Notes: generated by a model from the sequence alone, not told the origin. A stretch of DNA of 64,000 bases from Pontibacter sp. FD36 (GCF_015686655.1 NZ_JADPMP010000009.1:186001-250000), one strand, 5' to 3'; shown: positions 8,105 through 19,045, numbered from the stretch's first letter. Program-made: numbers and translations.

Positions 8105-10999
8105 ATGGCTTTTAATCAAGCGCAAGACACAGCAACCGGCACCGCCACTGCCTTCTCTGAGGACGGAGAAACACAGCAGATCGAAGTATACGGTGCCCGC
8201 GAACATAATCTCAAAAACATTTCCATCAAGCTGCCCCGCTACAAGCTGGTCGTTTTTACCGGTATTAGTGGTTCGGGCAAGTCCTCGCTGGCTTTCGACA
8301 CCATATACGCCGAAGGACAGCGCCGCTACATGGAAACCTTCTCGGCTTACGCCCGCTCGTTTATGGGCGGACTGGAGCGCCCTGACGTGGACAAGATCGA
8401 AGGACTTTCGCCGGTGATCTCCATCGAGCAGAAGACCACGAGCCGCAATCCACGCTCCACAGTAGGCACTATCACCGAGATTTACGACTTCATGCGACTG
8501 CTCTGGGCTCGTACGGCCGAGGCGTATAGCTATGTGACCGGCGAGAAAATGGTGCGCCAGAGCGACGACCAGATCGTAAACCACATCCTGGAGAACTTCG
8601 ACGGCAAGCGCATTGTGGTGTTGGCCCCGGTGGTAAAAGGCCGTAAAGGGCACTACCGCGAACTCTTTCAGCAAATACGCAAGATGGGCTTTATACGTGC
8701 CCGCGTGGATGGCGAACTGGTGGAGATTGCCCCGAAAATGCAGGTGGACCGCTACAAGATTCACGACATCGAAATCGTGATCGACAAGATTGTGGTGAAA
8801 GAAGAAGACCGTTTCCGTTTGTCAGGTTCTATCCAGAATGCACTCACGCACGGCAAGGGCACAGTTCTGATCTTGGACGTTGACGCCGACAAGACGCACT
8901 TCTTCTCACGCCACCTCATGGACCCGGCCACAGGTATAGCCTATGACGATCCGGCTCCAAACTCCTTCTCGTTCAACTCCCCTTACGGTGCCTGCCCGGT
9001 GTGTAACGGTTTGGGTGAGATACAGGAGATCACGGAAGAGTCTGTTATACCTGATAAGAGCCTAAGTATTCGTCGCGGAGGTATAGCGCCCCTCGGCGAG
9101 TACCGTGACATCTGGATCTTTAAGCAGATTGAGGCCCTTTTCAAGCATTTCAAGGTATCGGTTTCGACGCCGATCAAAGACCTGCCGGAGGATGTGCTGA
9201 AGGTGTTGCTTTATGGTCTGGAAGAGGAGCTGGAAGTGAATACTAAAAAGGGCAACTATGTAGTCGAATTTGAGGGCATTGTCAATTTCCTGAAAGGGCA
9301 GATGGAATCGGACTCCGACAACATCCGCTCTTGGGTAGAGGATTTTGCGCAGACCACCACTTGCCCGGAATGTAACGGGTATAGACTCAAAAAAGAATCC
9401 CTGCACTTCAAGATCGCTGATACCAATATAGGCGAGCTCTCAGTGCTGGATATCAACAAACTGGCGGCTTGGTTTGAGGGCGTGGAAGACCGCATGAACG
9501 AGCGCCAGAATGTGATTGCCCGGGAACTCCTCAAAGAGATCCGCAAGCGTATCGGCTTCCTGTTAGATGTGGGTCTGGATTACCTGAGTCTGCACCGGCC
9601 TGTGAAAACACTGTCTGGTGGTGAGAGTCAGCGTATACGCTTGGCTACCCAGATCGGCACGCAGCTGGTGGGTGTGCTTTACATCATGGATGAACCGAGC
9701 ATCGGTCTGCACCAGCGCGACAACGAGCGTCTTATCAAAGCCCTGCAGGACCTCCGCGATTTGGGTAACTCCATTATTGTGGTGGAGCACGACAAAGACA
9801 TGATTTTGCAGGCTGACTATGTGGTGGACATCGGTCCGGGCGCAGGTATACACGGTGGCCAGGTGGTAACCGCCGGCACGCCAGAAGACATGATGAAGGC
9901 CGGTACCACCACCGCCGACTTCCTGAGTAACCGCCGGGGTATAGCCGTGCCGCGTGTGAAGCGTCCGGGCACAGGTGAAGTACTGAAACTGAAAGGCGCT
10001 ACGGGCCACAACCTGAAAAACGTAACACTGGAGCTGCCGCTCGGTAAGATGGTGTGCGTAACCGGTGTGTCGGGCAGTGGCAAGTCCTCGCTCATACATG
10101 ATACGCTCTATCCTATCCTGAACACACACTTCTTCCGAGCCAAGCGTGACCCGCTTCCTTATAAGAAAATTGAAGGATTGGAGCATCTTGATAAAGTGAT
10201 CGAGGTAGACCAATCACCGATCGGTCGTACGCCACGATCCAACCCAGCTACTTATACGGGTGTGTTTACCGATATCCGTACACTGTTTGCGCAGCTGCCG
10301 GAGGCCAAGATCAGAGGGTATAACCCAGGTCGTTTCTCGTTTAACGTGAAGGGCGGCCGCTGCGAGGCTTGTGAAGGCGCAGGTATGCGCACGATCGAAA
10401 TGAACTTCCTGCCGGACGTGTACGTGCCATGTGAAGTCTGCAAAGGCAAGCGCTACAACCGCGAAACGCTGGAAGTGCGCTTCAAAGGAAAGAGCATCAC
10501 CGATGTGCTGGACATGACGGTAGAGCAGGCAGTGGAGTTCTTTGAGAGCCAGCCACGCATCCTGCGCAAGATACAGACACTCAATGAGGTGGGCTTAGGT
10601 TACATTACCCTCGGCCAGCAGGCGACTACCCTATCAGGCGGTGAGGCGCAGCGTGTGAAACTGGCAACAGAACTATCGAAGAAAGATACAGGCAAAACGC
10701 TCTACATTCTGGATGAACCAACGACCGGTCTTCACTTCCAGGACATCGAGCACTTGAGTGAGGTGCTGCACAAGCTGACTGACAAAGGCAACTCGGTGCT
10801 GATCATTGAACACAACCTCGATCTGATAAAGATAGCCGACTGGATCATCGACATCGGGCCGGAAGGTGGCGAGGGCGGTGGTACTATTGTGGCTGCCGGT
10901 ACGCCAGAGGAAATCGTCAAAAAAGGGAAAGGCTATACCGCCCGCTTCCTGAAAGAGGAGCTCAAGACCAGCCACTACCGCGAAAACGGTCAGGCTTAG
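8105..10999 (+). CDS. uvrA: Excinuclease ABC subunit A
   Basis: UvrA is the damage-recognition ATPase of nucleotide excision repair. It loads UvrB at lesions in the cytoplasm. The 964-residue protein is full length with two ABC modules: Walker A GISGSGKSS near residue 55, first signature LSGGESQRIRLATQIG, second Walker A GVSGSGKSSL near 660, and second signature LSGGEAQRVKLATELSK. Zinc-binding Cys pairs are present (CPVCNG, CPECNG, CEACEG, CEVCKG). The N terminus carries about 25 extra Thr/Ala-rich residues before the conserved IEVYGAREHNLKNI. It is transcribed alone, preceded by a TACCTTTG element and followed by a strong hairpin at 11025-11059. Confidence 0.98.
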   Translation: MAFNQAQDTATGTATAFSEDGETQQIEVYGAREHNLKNISIKLPRYKLVVFTGISGSGKSSLAFDTIYAEGQRRYMETFSAYARSFMGGLERPDVDKIEGLSPVISIEQKTTSRNPRSTVGTITEIYDFMRLLWARTAEAYSYVTGEKMVRQSDDQIVNHILENFDGKRIVVLAPVVKGRKGHYRELFQQIRKMGFIRARVDGELVEIAPKMQVDRYKIHDIEIVIDKIVVKEEDRFRLSGSIQNALTHGKGTVLILDVDADKTHFFSRHLMDPATGIAYDDPAPNSFSFNSPYGACPVCNGLGEIQEITEESVIPDKSLSIRRGGIAPLGEYRDIWIFKQIEALFKHFKVSVSTPIKDLPEDVLKVLLYGLEEELEVNTKKGNYVVEFEGIVNFLKGQMESDSDNIRSWVEDFAQTTTCPECNGYRLKKESLHFKIADTNIGELSVLDINKLAAWFEGVEDRMNERQNVIARELLKEIRKRIGFLLDVGLDYLSLHRPVKTLSGGESQRIRLATQIGTQLVGVLYIMDEPSIGLHQRDNERLIKALQDLRDLGNSIIVVEHDKDMILQADYVVDIGPGAGIHGGQVVTAGTPEDMMKAGTTTADFLSNRRGIAVPRVKRPGTGEVLKLKGATGHNLKNVTLELPLGKMVCVTGVSGSGKSSLIHDTLYPILNTHFFRAKRDPLPYKKIEGLEHLDKVIEVDQSPIGRTPRSNPATYTGVFTDIRTLFAQLPEAKIRGYNPGRFSFNVKGGRCEACEGAGMRTIEMNFLPDVYVPCEVCKGKRYNRETLEVRFKGKSITDVLDMTVEQAVEFFESQPRILRKIQTLNEVGLGYITLGQQATTLSGGEAQRVKLATELSKKDTGKTLYILDEPTTGLHFQDIEHLSEVLHKLTDKGNSVLIIEHNLDLIKIADWIIDIGPEGGEGGGTIVAAGTPEEIVKKGKGYTARFLKEELKTSHYRENGQA

Positions 11000-11024
11000 G
11001 ATCTGGTATAGCTCAGCATATTTG

Positions 11025-11059
11025 AAAAGTCCGCTGCTAAGGTATAGCAGCGGACTTTT
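11025..11059 (+). terminator. Bidirectional terminator between uvrA and a DUF4142 gene
   Basis: A perfect 15-bp stem (11025-11039 with 11045-11059) has a 5-base loop AGGTA, an A-run at the left foot and a T-run at the right. It sits between two convergent genes and can serve both. The apex contains the AGGTATAG word. Confidence 0.85.
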
Positions 11060-11064
11060 CGTTT

Positions 11065-11637
11065 CTAGATGCTTCCTAGTCTGTCTTCGAGTGCTTCGGC
11101 CTTCTGCAGGTGCTGCCGCAGGAGCGGGAGTTGCTTGGAGGCAAACTGCTTTACATCCATATTGATTGCGTTCTCTGCCATGTCTTCGTAGCGTTTTAGC
11201 AAACGATTGTGCTCTTCGCGTATACGCTTGATGTAGGCCAGGTCAAAGCCAATACCTGTTTCACCGCTTACTTCATTGTATACCTTCTGATGCGAACTGC
11301 CCAGTTCGTTAGGCACTACAAATTCGCCTTGAACAGCTACATCCTGCAGGTCTTCCATCACACGACGGTGACCTGTGCTCATCTCCTGCGCCATTTCTTT
11401 TACCTCTGGACTGACAGCTCTCTCCAAAGCCAGGTCGTCGAGCTGCACCTGCAGCATATTTGCGCTGGTGGCCTCTGCTATGAACAGGGCATCGTTTTTC
11501 ATTCCCTGCACACCGGCAGCCTCAAACTGCTCTACACTCTGGGCAGCTGCCTGCTCTATGCTATCGTCTCCGCCACATGAGGTGCTGCCCAACAGCAGCA
11601 GGGCGCTCGCCATATACACCGTAAATTTCCGAATCAT
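11065..11637 (-). CDS. DUF4142 lipoprotein, copy 2
   Basis: This is a periplasmic helical lipoprotein of 190 residues. I chose the ATG at 11635-11637, which gives a normal lipobox (ALLLLGSTSC then GGDDS). The in-frame start at 11691 would put 18 Cys-rich residues before the signal. The mature part has the DUF4142 (ferritin-like four-helix) pattern: FIAEATSANMLQVQLDDLALERA, VKEMAQEMSTGHRRVMEDL and a C-terminal helix FASKQLPLLRQHLQKAEAL. The function of the family is not established. It is a paralogue of 11727-12314, 89 bp behind it on the same strand. Confidence 0.87.
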   Translation of the reverse strand: MIRKFTVYMASALLLLGSTSCGGDDSIEQAAAQSVEQFEAAGVQGMKNDALFIAEATSANMLQVQLDDLALERAVSPEVKEMAQEMSTGHRRVMEDLQDVAVQGEFVVPNELGSSHQKVYNEVSGETGIGFDLAYIKRIREEHNRLLKRYEDMAENAINMDVKQFASKQLPLLRQHLQKAEALEDRLGSI

Positions 11638-11726
11638 ACACATGGGTTTAAAACAGGAACATCTGCAACCAAAAGGGCTGCAGATGCTCAAGATAGTCTT
11701 TTTATAAAATAAATCAGAGCAAGTGC

Positions 11727-12314
11727 TTAGTTATTACCAAGGGCGTCTCTGATCTGCTGGGCACGGTCACGATGCTGGCGCAGCTTTGGAAGTGTTTTGC
11801 TGGCAAAGGCCTTCACATCCGCATCTGCGTAGTTTTCGTCTTCTGCTACATCCTCAAACATGCTGATGTCGCTATCGTGCGCGCTCACCATTTTGTCCAT
11901 ATAGTTTCTGTCAAACTCAGCGCCTTGCTTGTCGCGCAAATCACGCATCTGGTCCATGTGCTCGTTACTCATGCTGTCAGGCAGCGTGATGTTTTTGCTG
12001 GTTGCCAGCGTGCGCAGCTCGTCATTTGCCGCTGAGTGGTCCTTCACCATCATAGCGGCAAACTCCTTCACTTGTGAGTTGGTCGCACGTTCCTGCGCCA
12101 GTTTACCTGCCTCTACTTCCATCATGCTGCTGCTGGCTGCTTTGGTCACAAACTCAGAGGCCTCTACTCTGCGGTCCTCCATGGCAGTGTCCTCAAAGGT
12201 CTGTTCGGTAGCTTCCTGTGCCTGTTCTACGCTGTCGTTGCCCGAGCCGCCACAGGCCATTGTGCCGAACATAAAGGCACATGCCATTAATCCTGTTGTT
12301 GCAATTCTTTTCAT
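11727..12314 (-). CDS. DUF4142 lipoprotein, copy 1
   Basis: This 195-residue lipoprotein has the signal MKRIATTGLMACAFMFGTMA followed by Cys-21. Its mature part is a DUF4142 helical bundle: FVTKAASSSMMEVEAGKLAQERATNSQVKEFAAMMVKDHSAAND, and the end FASKTLPKLRQHRDRAQQIRDALG. The HxxxxxEL-type spacing seen in the family is retained (KDHSAANDEL). It is followed by a diverged second copy at 11065-11637. Members are often stress-associated in Bacteroidota, but nothing here proves that. Confidence 0.9.
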   Translation of the reverse strand: MKRIATTGLMACAFMFGTMACGGSGNDSVEQAQEATEQTFEDTAMEDRRVEASEFVTKAASSSMMEVEAGKLAQERATNSQVKEFAAMMVKDHSAANDELRTLATSKNITLPDSMSNEHMDQMRDLRDKQGAEFDRNYMDKMVSAHDSDISMFEDVAEDENYADADVKAFASKTLPKLRQHRDRAQQIRDALGNN

Positions 12315-12551
12315 AGTGTTATTTCTTGTTAATAGTAAAATAGTTTGAACAGATTGGTATACGCCCCTAATGCAATGTTGTTATATTATGTGCTTTTAAT
12401 ATAGTAGACACAGTCAAAAAACCGCTGTTTGGAGGATTTTCTGGGTTAAAGTGAGGGGGTATGCAACATAGGCGGAAAAGGCTACAACCATCTCAGGCAT
12501 AAAACGATATATACCTGAAACAAGCCTGCAACCCTTCTTAAGCCAAACCAT

Positions 12552-13262
12552 ATGACACGATTCCTGGCCTTGCGCCCCACCGCAGCTTTGGTATTCTTCT
12601 ATTGTTTTATGATTTGTACCGCAACCCATGCACAGGTAACGGAGCAGGAAAGGGAGGATCGTGCCGAGATGGCTAACATTGACCAAGACCATGACAAGGT
12701 ATTCAAGATACACCCGCTGCACTACGGAGAAGTTTTCGTTTCTTATGAAAAAGTGCGCGCACCCGGTATCAGTAACGAGTTCGGACTGAATTATTTTTAC
12801 AAACTGCACATGAAGGGCGATGGCTGGTCAACTAATATAAAGGATGTGATGGGCATCGGCATCCGGATGAGTCAGCGTTACTATACCTCTAAGAAAAAAC
12901 CTGCTCCTTTCGGCTTTTTCCACGGCCCCATGTTCAGCTACCGTTTCATTGTGTTTGAGCGCAATGTGTTTGACCTGCCGGACGTGCCGCCCAGCGACCC
13001 CGATTTCAGGTATGTAGGCCGGCTCTACCAGAATGCCATAGACCTGAGCTACCACCTGGGCTACCAGTTCCGGCTGGGCCGCCACTTTACCACAGAGCTG
13101 TCAGGAGGACTTGGGGGACGGGTTAAGATTGCCAATGCCACCAACGGCGGAGACCTGATCAGGGAAAACATCATCGGGCATGTGATGCATTCCGATGAAG
13201 GCGCCGTCTTCACGGTGGGGCCTTCTCCGCAGCTGAACTTCTCGATCGGCTATTCTTTCTGA
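12552..13262 (+). CDS. Exported protein, probable outer-membrane barrel, unrecognised
   Basis: This is a 236-residue protein with a signal peptide (about 26 residues, ending ATHAQ). The body alternates short hydrophobic and polar strands rich in Tyr/Phe/Gly (YRFIVFERNVF, YHLGYQFRLGRHFTTELSGGLGGR) and ends in FSIGYSF, a terminal aromatic typical of outer-membrane proteins. No family is recognised. It ends directly against the stop codon of the convergent gene at 13263, with no base between them. Confidence 0.7.
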   Translation: MTRFLALRPTAALVFFYCFMICTATHAQVTEQEREDRAEMANIDQDHDKVFKIHPLHYGEVFVSYEKVRAPGISNEFGLNYFYKLHMKGDGWSTNIKDVMGIGIRMSQRYYTSKKKPAPFGFFHGPMFSYRFIVFERNVFDLPDVPPSDPDFRYVGRLYQNAIDLSYHLGYQFRLGRHFTTELSGGLGGRVKIANATNGGDLIRENIIGHVMHSDEGAVFTVGPSPQLNFSIGYSF

Positions 13263-13982
13263 TTACTTATTGATCTTGTTGAGCACACTGTAAGCCATTA
13301 GTTTGCCATTGCGGTAGGTTTCTGACTTGATCCAGCCGGTGCCGGGCACAAACCACTCGACCGTTTGCATACGGGTACTGGGCATTTTCATGCCCATGGC
13401 ACGGGTCTGCACCTCCATGTCCTGGTTTATCTTGAAGCCTTCGTATGTACCGGCCGGCACCTCCAGCCGCTCTTTGTTGCCCACGGTGCGTCCTGTTACC
13501 TGCATCGTAATCGTACTCATGTTCTGGCCGCTGCCTTTGTCTATGACATTGATGGTGAAGCTGCCGTCTTTAAGTTGTTGCCCCGGACTGAGAGAGGCCG
13601 GGTAGTCCATGTGGTCGCCTTCCATTTTGACTTCCATGTTCTTGTAAGCTTCCATCATATCCGGGTTCATAAGCGAGCGCATGTCTATCCAAATGGAACC
13701 GTTTTCACAACCTACCTGGTAGCTGCCTTCGTTGGCCATTTTGCCCTTCTCGTCATACATCTGGGTATGAACCGTAGCCTCCGATTTATTTCCGTTGCGC
13801 CGCACATCGGTTACTTTGTAAAGCATGCGGCCTGTGAGTTTGTTGCGCTGGTTGTAGTTGAGTATCTCGTACTCAGCATTTTCAGTTAGCAGCATATAGC
13901 CATTGCAGTCCTGCCCATGTACAGGAGTCGTCAGCAACACCCACAACAGTACTATCGTGATGAGGAGAAACTGATTTTTCAT
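13263..13982 (-). CDS. Secreted DUF3108-like protein
   Basis: This 239-residue exported protein has a signal of about 24 residues ending VHGQ, then a Cys. The pattern is that of secreted Bacteroidota proteins related to DUF3108: NAEYEILNYNQRNKLTGRMLYKV, then VPAGTYEGFKI and TVEWFVPGTGWIKSETYRNGKLM near the C terminus, where the family's conserved tyrosine and tryptophan usually fall. The function is unknown. Its stop abuts the stop of the plus-strand gene at 12552-13262 with zero spacing, so both transcripts must run into the other gene. Confidence 0.7.
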   Translation of the reverse strand: MKNQFLLITIVLLWVLLTTPVHGQDCNGYMLLTENAEYEILNYNQRNKLTGRMLYKVTDVRRNGNKSEATVHTQMYDEKGKMANEGSYQVGCENGSIWIDMRSLMNPDMMEAYKNMEVKMEGDHMDYPASLSPGQQLKDGSFTINVIDKGSGQNMSTITMQVTGRTVGNKERLEVPAGTYEGFKINQDMEVQTRAMGMKMPSTRMQTVEWFVPGTGWIKSETYRNGKLMAYSVLNKINK

Positions 13983-14112
13983 AATTTTAAGCTAATTTAC
14001 CCTTTGAATACTACTATATGTATACTATAACAAGTAGTTGATCGCCTATCATAACTGCAGATATGTGTGAACGGGCTGGTCGCATGGGCAAACGGCCTAA
14101 AATTCAGGGTAT

Positions 14113-14141
14113 AAAAAAAAGCCGGACGCAAGTTCCGGCTT
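14113..14141 (-). terminator. Terminator of the paaG-like gene
   Basis: The 8-bp stem pairs 14119-14126 with 14134-14141 around a 7-base loop. On the minus strand it is followed by eight T (the A-run at 14113-14120). It lies 32 bases after the stop of the enoyl-CoA hydratase gene. Confidence 0.75.
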
Positions 14142-14172
14142 CTATACCTATGTTTCTGAGTCAGGAGTTACC

Positions 14173-14955
14173 TTAAGCACCTGTAAAGTTCGGCTTGCGC
14201 TTCTCGTTGAAGGCAGTCACGCCTTCCTTATAGTCAGCTGAATTACCGGCTATTTTCTGGCAGTGTGCCTCGTAATCCAACATTTCGTCCAAAGTAGAGT
14301 TGAAGGACTTGTTAAGCATTTTCTTCATCAGACCAATGGCTTTGGTTGGTGCCACAGCGTATCGGGCAGCCAGTTCAGCCACGGCAGCGTCCAGTTCTTC
14401 AGGCGCTACCACTTTGTTTACCATACCGAGCTGCAGCGCTTCTTCAGCGCTTACTTTAGAGCCTAGGGTACTCAACTCGAAGGCCTTAAGCGAACCTACT
14501 ACACGCGGCAGGAAGAAAGAGGACCCAGAGTCGAGCACCAAGCCTACGTTCACGAACACCTCGATCATGCTGGCAGCGGTGGAGGCAACGATCAGGTCAC
14601 AGGCCAAAGCAAGGGAACAACCGGCACCTGCAGCCACACCGTTCAGCTTGCAGATGATCGGCTTGGGGAGGTTTCGCATCGCCCGGATGATCGGGTTATA
14701 CCTTTTCTCAAGCGACTCCGACAGATCACGCTTGTCGGCACTGGCGATGGCTTTGAGGTCCTGCCCGGAGCAGAAGGCCCGGCCGGCACCCGTCAGGATA
14801 ACCACCCGCACACTGTCGTCGCGGGTCACCTGCTTCAGGGCGTCCTGCAGCTCGTAGCTCTGCTTGTCGTTAAAGGCGTTGAAAACATCGGGTCTGTTCA
14901 GCGTGATGGTTGCGATGCCATCCTGCACGTCATATAGCAAGCACTCGTAGTTCAT
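14173..14955 (-). CDS. paaG: Enoyl-CoA hydratase/isomerase, PaaG-like
   Basis: This is a 260-residue crotonase-fold enzyme. It resembles E. coli PaaG (ring-1,2-epoxyphenylacetyl-CoA isomerase) along its length: TLNRPDVFNAFND, GAGRAFCSGQDLKAI, RYNPIIRAMRNLPKPIICKLNGVAAGAG with the oxyanion-hole glycines, and the ending GNSADYKEGVTAF then KRKPNFTGA. The LDSGSSFFLPRVVG segment holds the active-site Asp region seen in PaaG. No other phenylacetate genes are nearby, so it could equally be a general enoyl-CoA hydratase in fatty-acid or amino-acid breakdown. It forms a single-gene unit with its own terminator. Confidence 0.82.
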   Translation of the reverse strand: MNYECLLYDVQDGIATITLNRPDVFNAFNDKQSYELQDALKQVTRDDSVRVVILTGAGRAFCSGQDLKAIASADKRDLSESLEKRYNPIIRAMRNLPKPIICKLNGVAAGAGCSLALACDLIVASTAASMIEVFVNVGLVLDSGSSFFLPRVVGSLKAFELSTLGSKVSAEEALQLGMVNKVVAPEELDAAVAELAARYAVAPTKAIGLMKKMLNKSFNSTLDEMLDYEAHCQKIAGNSADYKEGVTAFNEKRKPNFTGA

Positions 14956-15020
14956 GTTGTCGTTTGTTTATAGTAGAGATAACCAAAGGTATAGATAATC
15001 ACCCTGAAGAGCAAAAACGG

Positions 15021-15641
15021 CTATAGCGCTACCAAACCCGCCATAAGCACTAGTACAAGCCCTGTCAGAAAGCCGGTATAGGCCTGCGCCGGGGTATGAG
15101 CGTGCAGCGCCAGTCTGGCCGAGAGCACCGCCCCAGATACCAGGATCAGCAATATGATAGGCATAAGCAAACCTGCTTCGGGCATCAGTTTGTTCACCAG
15201 CAGAAGCACACCCAAGGCCCCTCCCAATCCGATGCCGTGCGCACTGATCTTCCAGAAAAAGGATACGAACCAGGCCACAAAGACAGATGCTGTGATCACG
15301 GCCATTATAAAATAGAAAAGCTGATCAAAAACAGGCTCTGAGTAAAACAGGTAAGTCGTGACCGCATAGCAAAGGGCCGTGAACAGGAGTGGTTTGCTGC
15401 GCTGCTCGCGCCGGTCAATCTCATATGAGTCGATAAAGCCGGTTTTGAACATCGCAAAGGCACCAAGCCCAGGCACCATGAAGGTGCTAAAGAAGACCAT
15501 TCCAAGTATGATCCAGCGGCTTTGCAATGGCAGCGAAATAGAGGAAACTGGCAGAAAGTAAAGAATGATGACGAACAGATACGTCGGCATCAGCAGTGGG
15601 TGAAACGCAACAGACAAAAAGCGGGCAAGGGAGCGGTTCAA
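15021..15641 (-). CDS. PAP2-like multispanning membrane protein
   Basis: This 206-residue protein has about six hydrophobic helices. The start at 15639-15641 is TTG. The next in-frame ATG is 17 codons in and would remove the conserved RFLSVAFHPLLMPTY. The C-terminal half has a faint type-2 phosphatidic-acid phosphatase pattern (KISAHGIGLGG and, later, ARLALHAHTPAQAYTGFLTG) with SxxG and His-containing loops, but the classic KxxxxxxRP motif is not clear, so activity is doubtful. It lies behind rpoN on the same strand after a 118-bp AT-rich spacer. Confidence 0.6.
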   Translation of the reverse strand: MNRSLARFLSVAFHPLLMPTYLFVIILYFLPVSSISLPLQSRWIILGMVFFSTFMVPGLGAFAMFKTGFIDSYEIDRREQRSKPLLFTALCYAVTTYLFYSEPVFDQLFYFIMAVITASVFVAWFVSFFWKISAHGIGLGGALGVLLLVNKLMPEAGLLMPIILLILVSGAVLSARLALHAHTPAQAYTGFLTGLVLVLMAGLVAL

Positions 15642-15759
15642 GAAAGGCTAATTATTAATGACGAATGAATAGTGACTAAATTTTTGAGTTATCTGACAGG
15701 TATACGCTTCGCAATGAACGGCTAATTAATTATTCATCCTTATTAATTAATTCATTCTA

Positions 15760-17208
15760 TTAAAGCTCTTTCCGCAGACGTGCTACCGGTATGTTGAGCT
15801 GCTCGCGGTATTTGGCCACGGTGCGGCGGGCTATGTTGTAGCCTTTGTCGTTCAGGAGCTTTTCTATCTTTTCGTCGGAGAGTGGCTTGCGCTTGTTCTC
15901 TTTGTCAATAATCTCTTTGAGAATATGCTTCACCTCACGGCTGCTGGCATCTTCGCCGGAATCGGTGGCGATACCTTCGGAGAAGAAGTACTTGAGCGGG
16001 TAAATACCGAACTCAGTCTGCACGGCCTTGCTGTTGGCCACACGGCTCACCGTACTGATGTCCATTCCGATCTCCTCGGCGATATCTTTCAGAATCATCG
16101 GACGCAATTGGCTTTCGTCGCCTTCCAGGAAGAAATCGTGCTGATATTTAATGATGGCCTCCATGGTGCGCAGCAGTGTGTTCTGGCGCTGACGTATGGC
16201 ATCGATAAACCACTTGGCCGCATCGAGCTTCTGCTTTACAAAAGCCACTGTCTCCTTCAGCTTCTTGTCTTTCTTGTCCGACTTGTCGTAGGCGTCGAAC
16301 ATATCGGCATAGGAGCGGCTAATGCGCAGGTCCGGGGCATTGCGGGAGTTGAGCGAAAGCTGCAGCTGCCCATTTTCGTTCGTCAGGATGAAGTCAGGTA
16401 TAATGTACTGCACCCGCGTCATGCCGGCACCGCTACCACCTGGCTTCGGATTAAGTTTGATGATGACGTCGATAGCTTTTTTCAGCTCTTCTTCCGACAC
16501 GCCAAACTTGCTCTGTATTTTCTGGTAATGTTTCTTAGTGAATTCGTCAAATGAGTCTTTAATGATGCGCTCGGCCAACCGGATGGTTTCGTCCTGCTCA
16601 CGGCGCTCGAGCTGCAGCAGCAAGCACTCCGGCAAATCACGTGCGCCTATACCTGCCGGGTCGAAGGTCTGGATCATGTGCAGCACCTGCTCAATTTCCT
16701 CTTCGGAGGTCATCACATTCTGCGAAAAGGCCAGGTCGTTGGCAATAGAGCTCAGGTCGCGGCGGATGTACCCGTCGCTATCAATGCTGCCAATGAGCTG
16801 CATCCCAATCGTGTACTGCTTGTCGTCGAGCTCCAGAAAGCCCAGTTGGTCCATCAGGTTGTCGGTGAGCGAGGTGGACATGGCGATGGGCATTTCGCGA
16901 TCATCGTCATCATCGCCACCGCGGTCGCCTTGCATCTTGTAGCCGCTTATCTCGTCGTCGTTCAGGTAGTCATTGATGTCGACATCGTCTTTGCCGTAGT
17001 CGTCATCGCTGTCGTAGTCATCCGACTCGGAGTCGCTGTATTCGTTTTCGGGCTCTTCACGGCCTTCTTCCAGGGCGGGGTTAACCTCCATTTCCTCTTT
17101 TATGCGTGCCTCCAGCTCAACAGTAGGTATCTGCAGCAGCTTGATAAATTGTATCTGCTGCGGCGATAACTTCTGGGATAAGAGTTGTCTTAAATCGAGT
17201 CGCTGCAT
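15760..17208 (-). CDS. rpoN: RNA polymerase sigma-54 factor
   Basis: Sigma-54 directs polymerase to -24/-12 promoters and needs an AAA+ activator. The 482-residue protein has region I (LRQLLSQKLSPQQIQFIKLLQIPTVELE), an unusually acidic region II of about 60 residues (runs of Asp/Glu/Ser), the core-binding and HTH regions (LKDIAEEIGMDISTVSRVANSKAVQT), and the C-terminal RpoN box ARRTVAKYREQLNIP. No enhancer-binding activator is in the window. It is divergent from asnS across a 288-bp spacer. Confidence 0.97.
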   Translation of the reverse strand: MQRLDLRQLLSQKLSPQQIQFIKLLQIPTVELEARIKEEMEVNPALEEGREEPENEYSDSESDDYDSDDDYGKDDVDINDYLNDDEISGYKMQGDRGGDDDDDREMPIAMSTSLTDNLMDQLGFLELDDKQYTIGMQLIGSIDSDGYIRRDLSSIANDLAFSQNVMTSEEEIEQVLHMIQTFDPAGIGARDLPECLLLQLERREQDETIRLAERIIKDSFDEFTKKHYQKIQSKFGVSEEELKKAIDVIIKLNPKPGGSGAGMTRVQYIIPDFILTNENGQLQLSLNSRNAPDLRISRSYADMFDAYDKSDKKDKKLKETVAFVKQKLDAAKWFIDAIRQRQNTLLRTMEAIIKYQHDFFLEGDESQLRPMILKDIAEEIGMDISTVSRVANSKAVQTEFGIYPLKYFFSEGIATDSGEDASSREVKHILKEIIDKENKRKPLSDEKIEKLLNDKGYNIARRTVAKYREQLNIPVARLRKEL

Positions 17209-17496
17209 AGTGGGTGAAAATGGATTTTGGCGCCTGTCAGTGCACCTTCAAATTTAGGATAATTTTACTTGCATTTACAAAAAAGGTTAAAATATCGTTA
17301 CTTTGAGGGATTATTGGGAAAGGGGCTGCACCCAGGTGCCAACAGTGGTCAACTTGCCTGCTACAGGACTTTACCTAAGTAGATTAGGGCCGCTGGTTTG
17401 CGCTTTTTTACGTACCTTTTTCTGCCTTTGCTGAAGGGCAGAAAATTATACCTTAACCTATAATTTGTTCAGACACATTACGCTACTAGAAATAAC
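17209..17496. promoter_or_regulatory. Divergent rpoN/asnS control region
   Basis: This 288-bp spacer separates two divergent genes. It is locally AT-rich next to rpoN, and holds a short inverted repeat around 17419-17444 (TTTCTGCC ... GGCAGAAA) whose middle contains CCTTTG, close to a -7 element. I saw no coding potential and no RNA gene here. Confidence 0.35.
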
Positions 17497-18936
<1,440 letters not shown>

Positions 18937-18960
18937 CACAGGTTATACCTGCGTGAACAT

Positions 18961-18995
18961 AGAGCCCGGCTATACCTTAGCCGGGCTCTCTTTTT
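18961..18995 (+). terminator. Terminator of asnS
   Basis: A perfect 12-bp stem (18961-18972 with 18978-18989) around the loop TACCT is followed by T-rich sequence. The apex is the reverse complement of the apex of the uvrA terminator and contains CTATACCT. Confidence 0.85.
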
Positions 18996-19045
18996 GGCTA
19001 GAAATTTGCTATCTTACTTCAGATAAATCCCTAATAAATAGCCTT

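Noticed and set aside
8081-8764. 227-residue minus-strand frame opposite uvrA
   Set aside because: Antisense shadow of uvrA with no signal or domain; the uvrA motifs are unmistakable.
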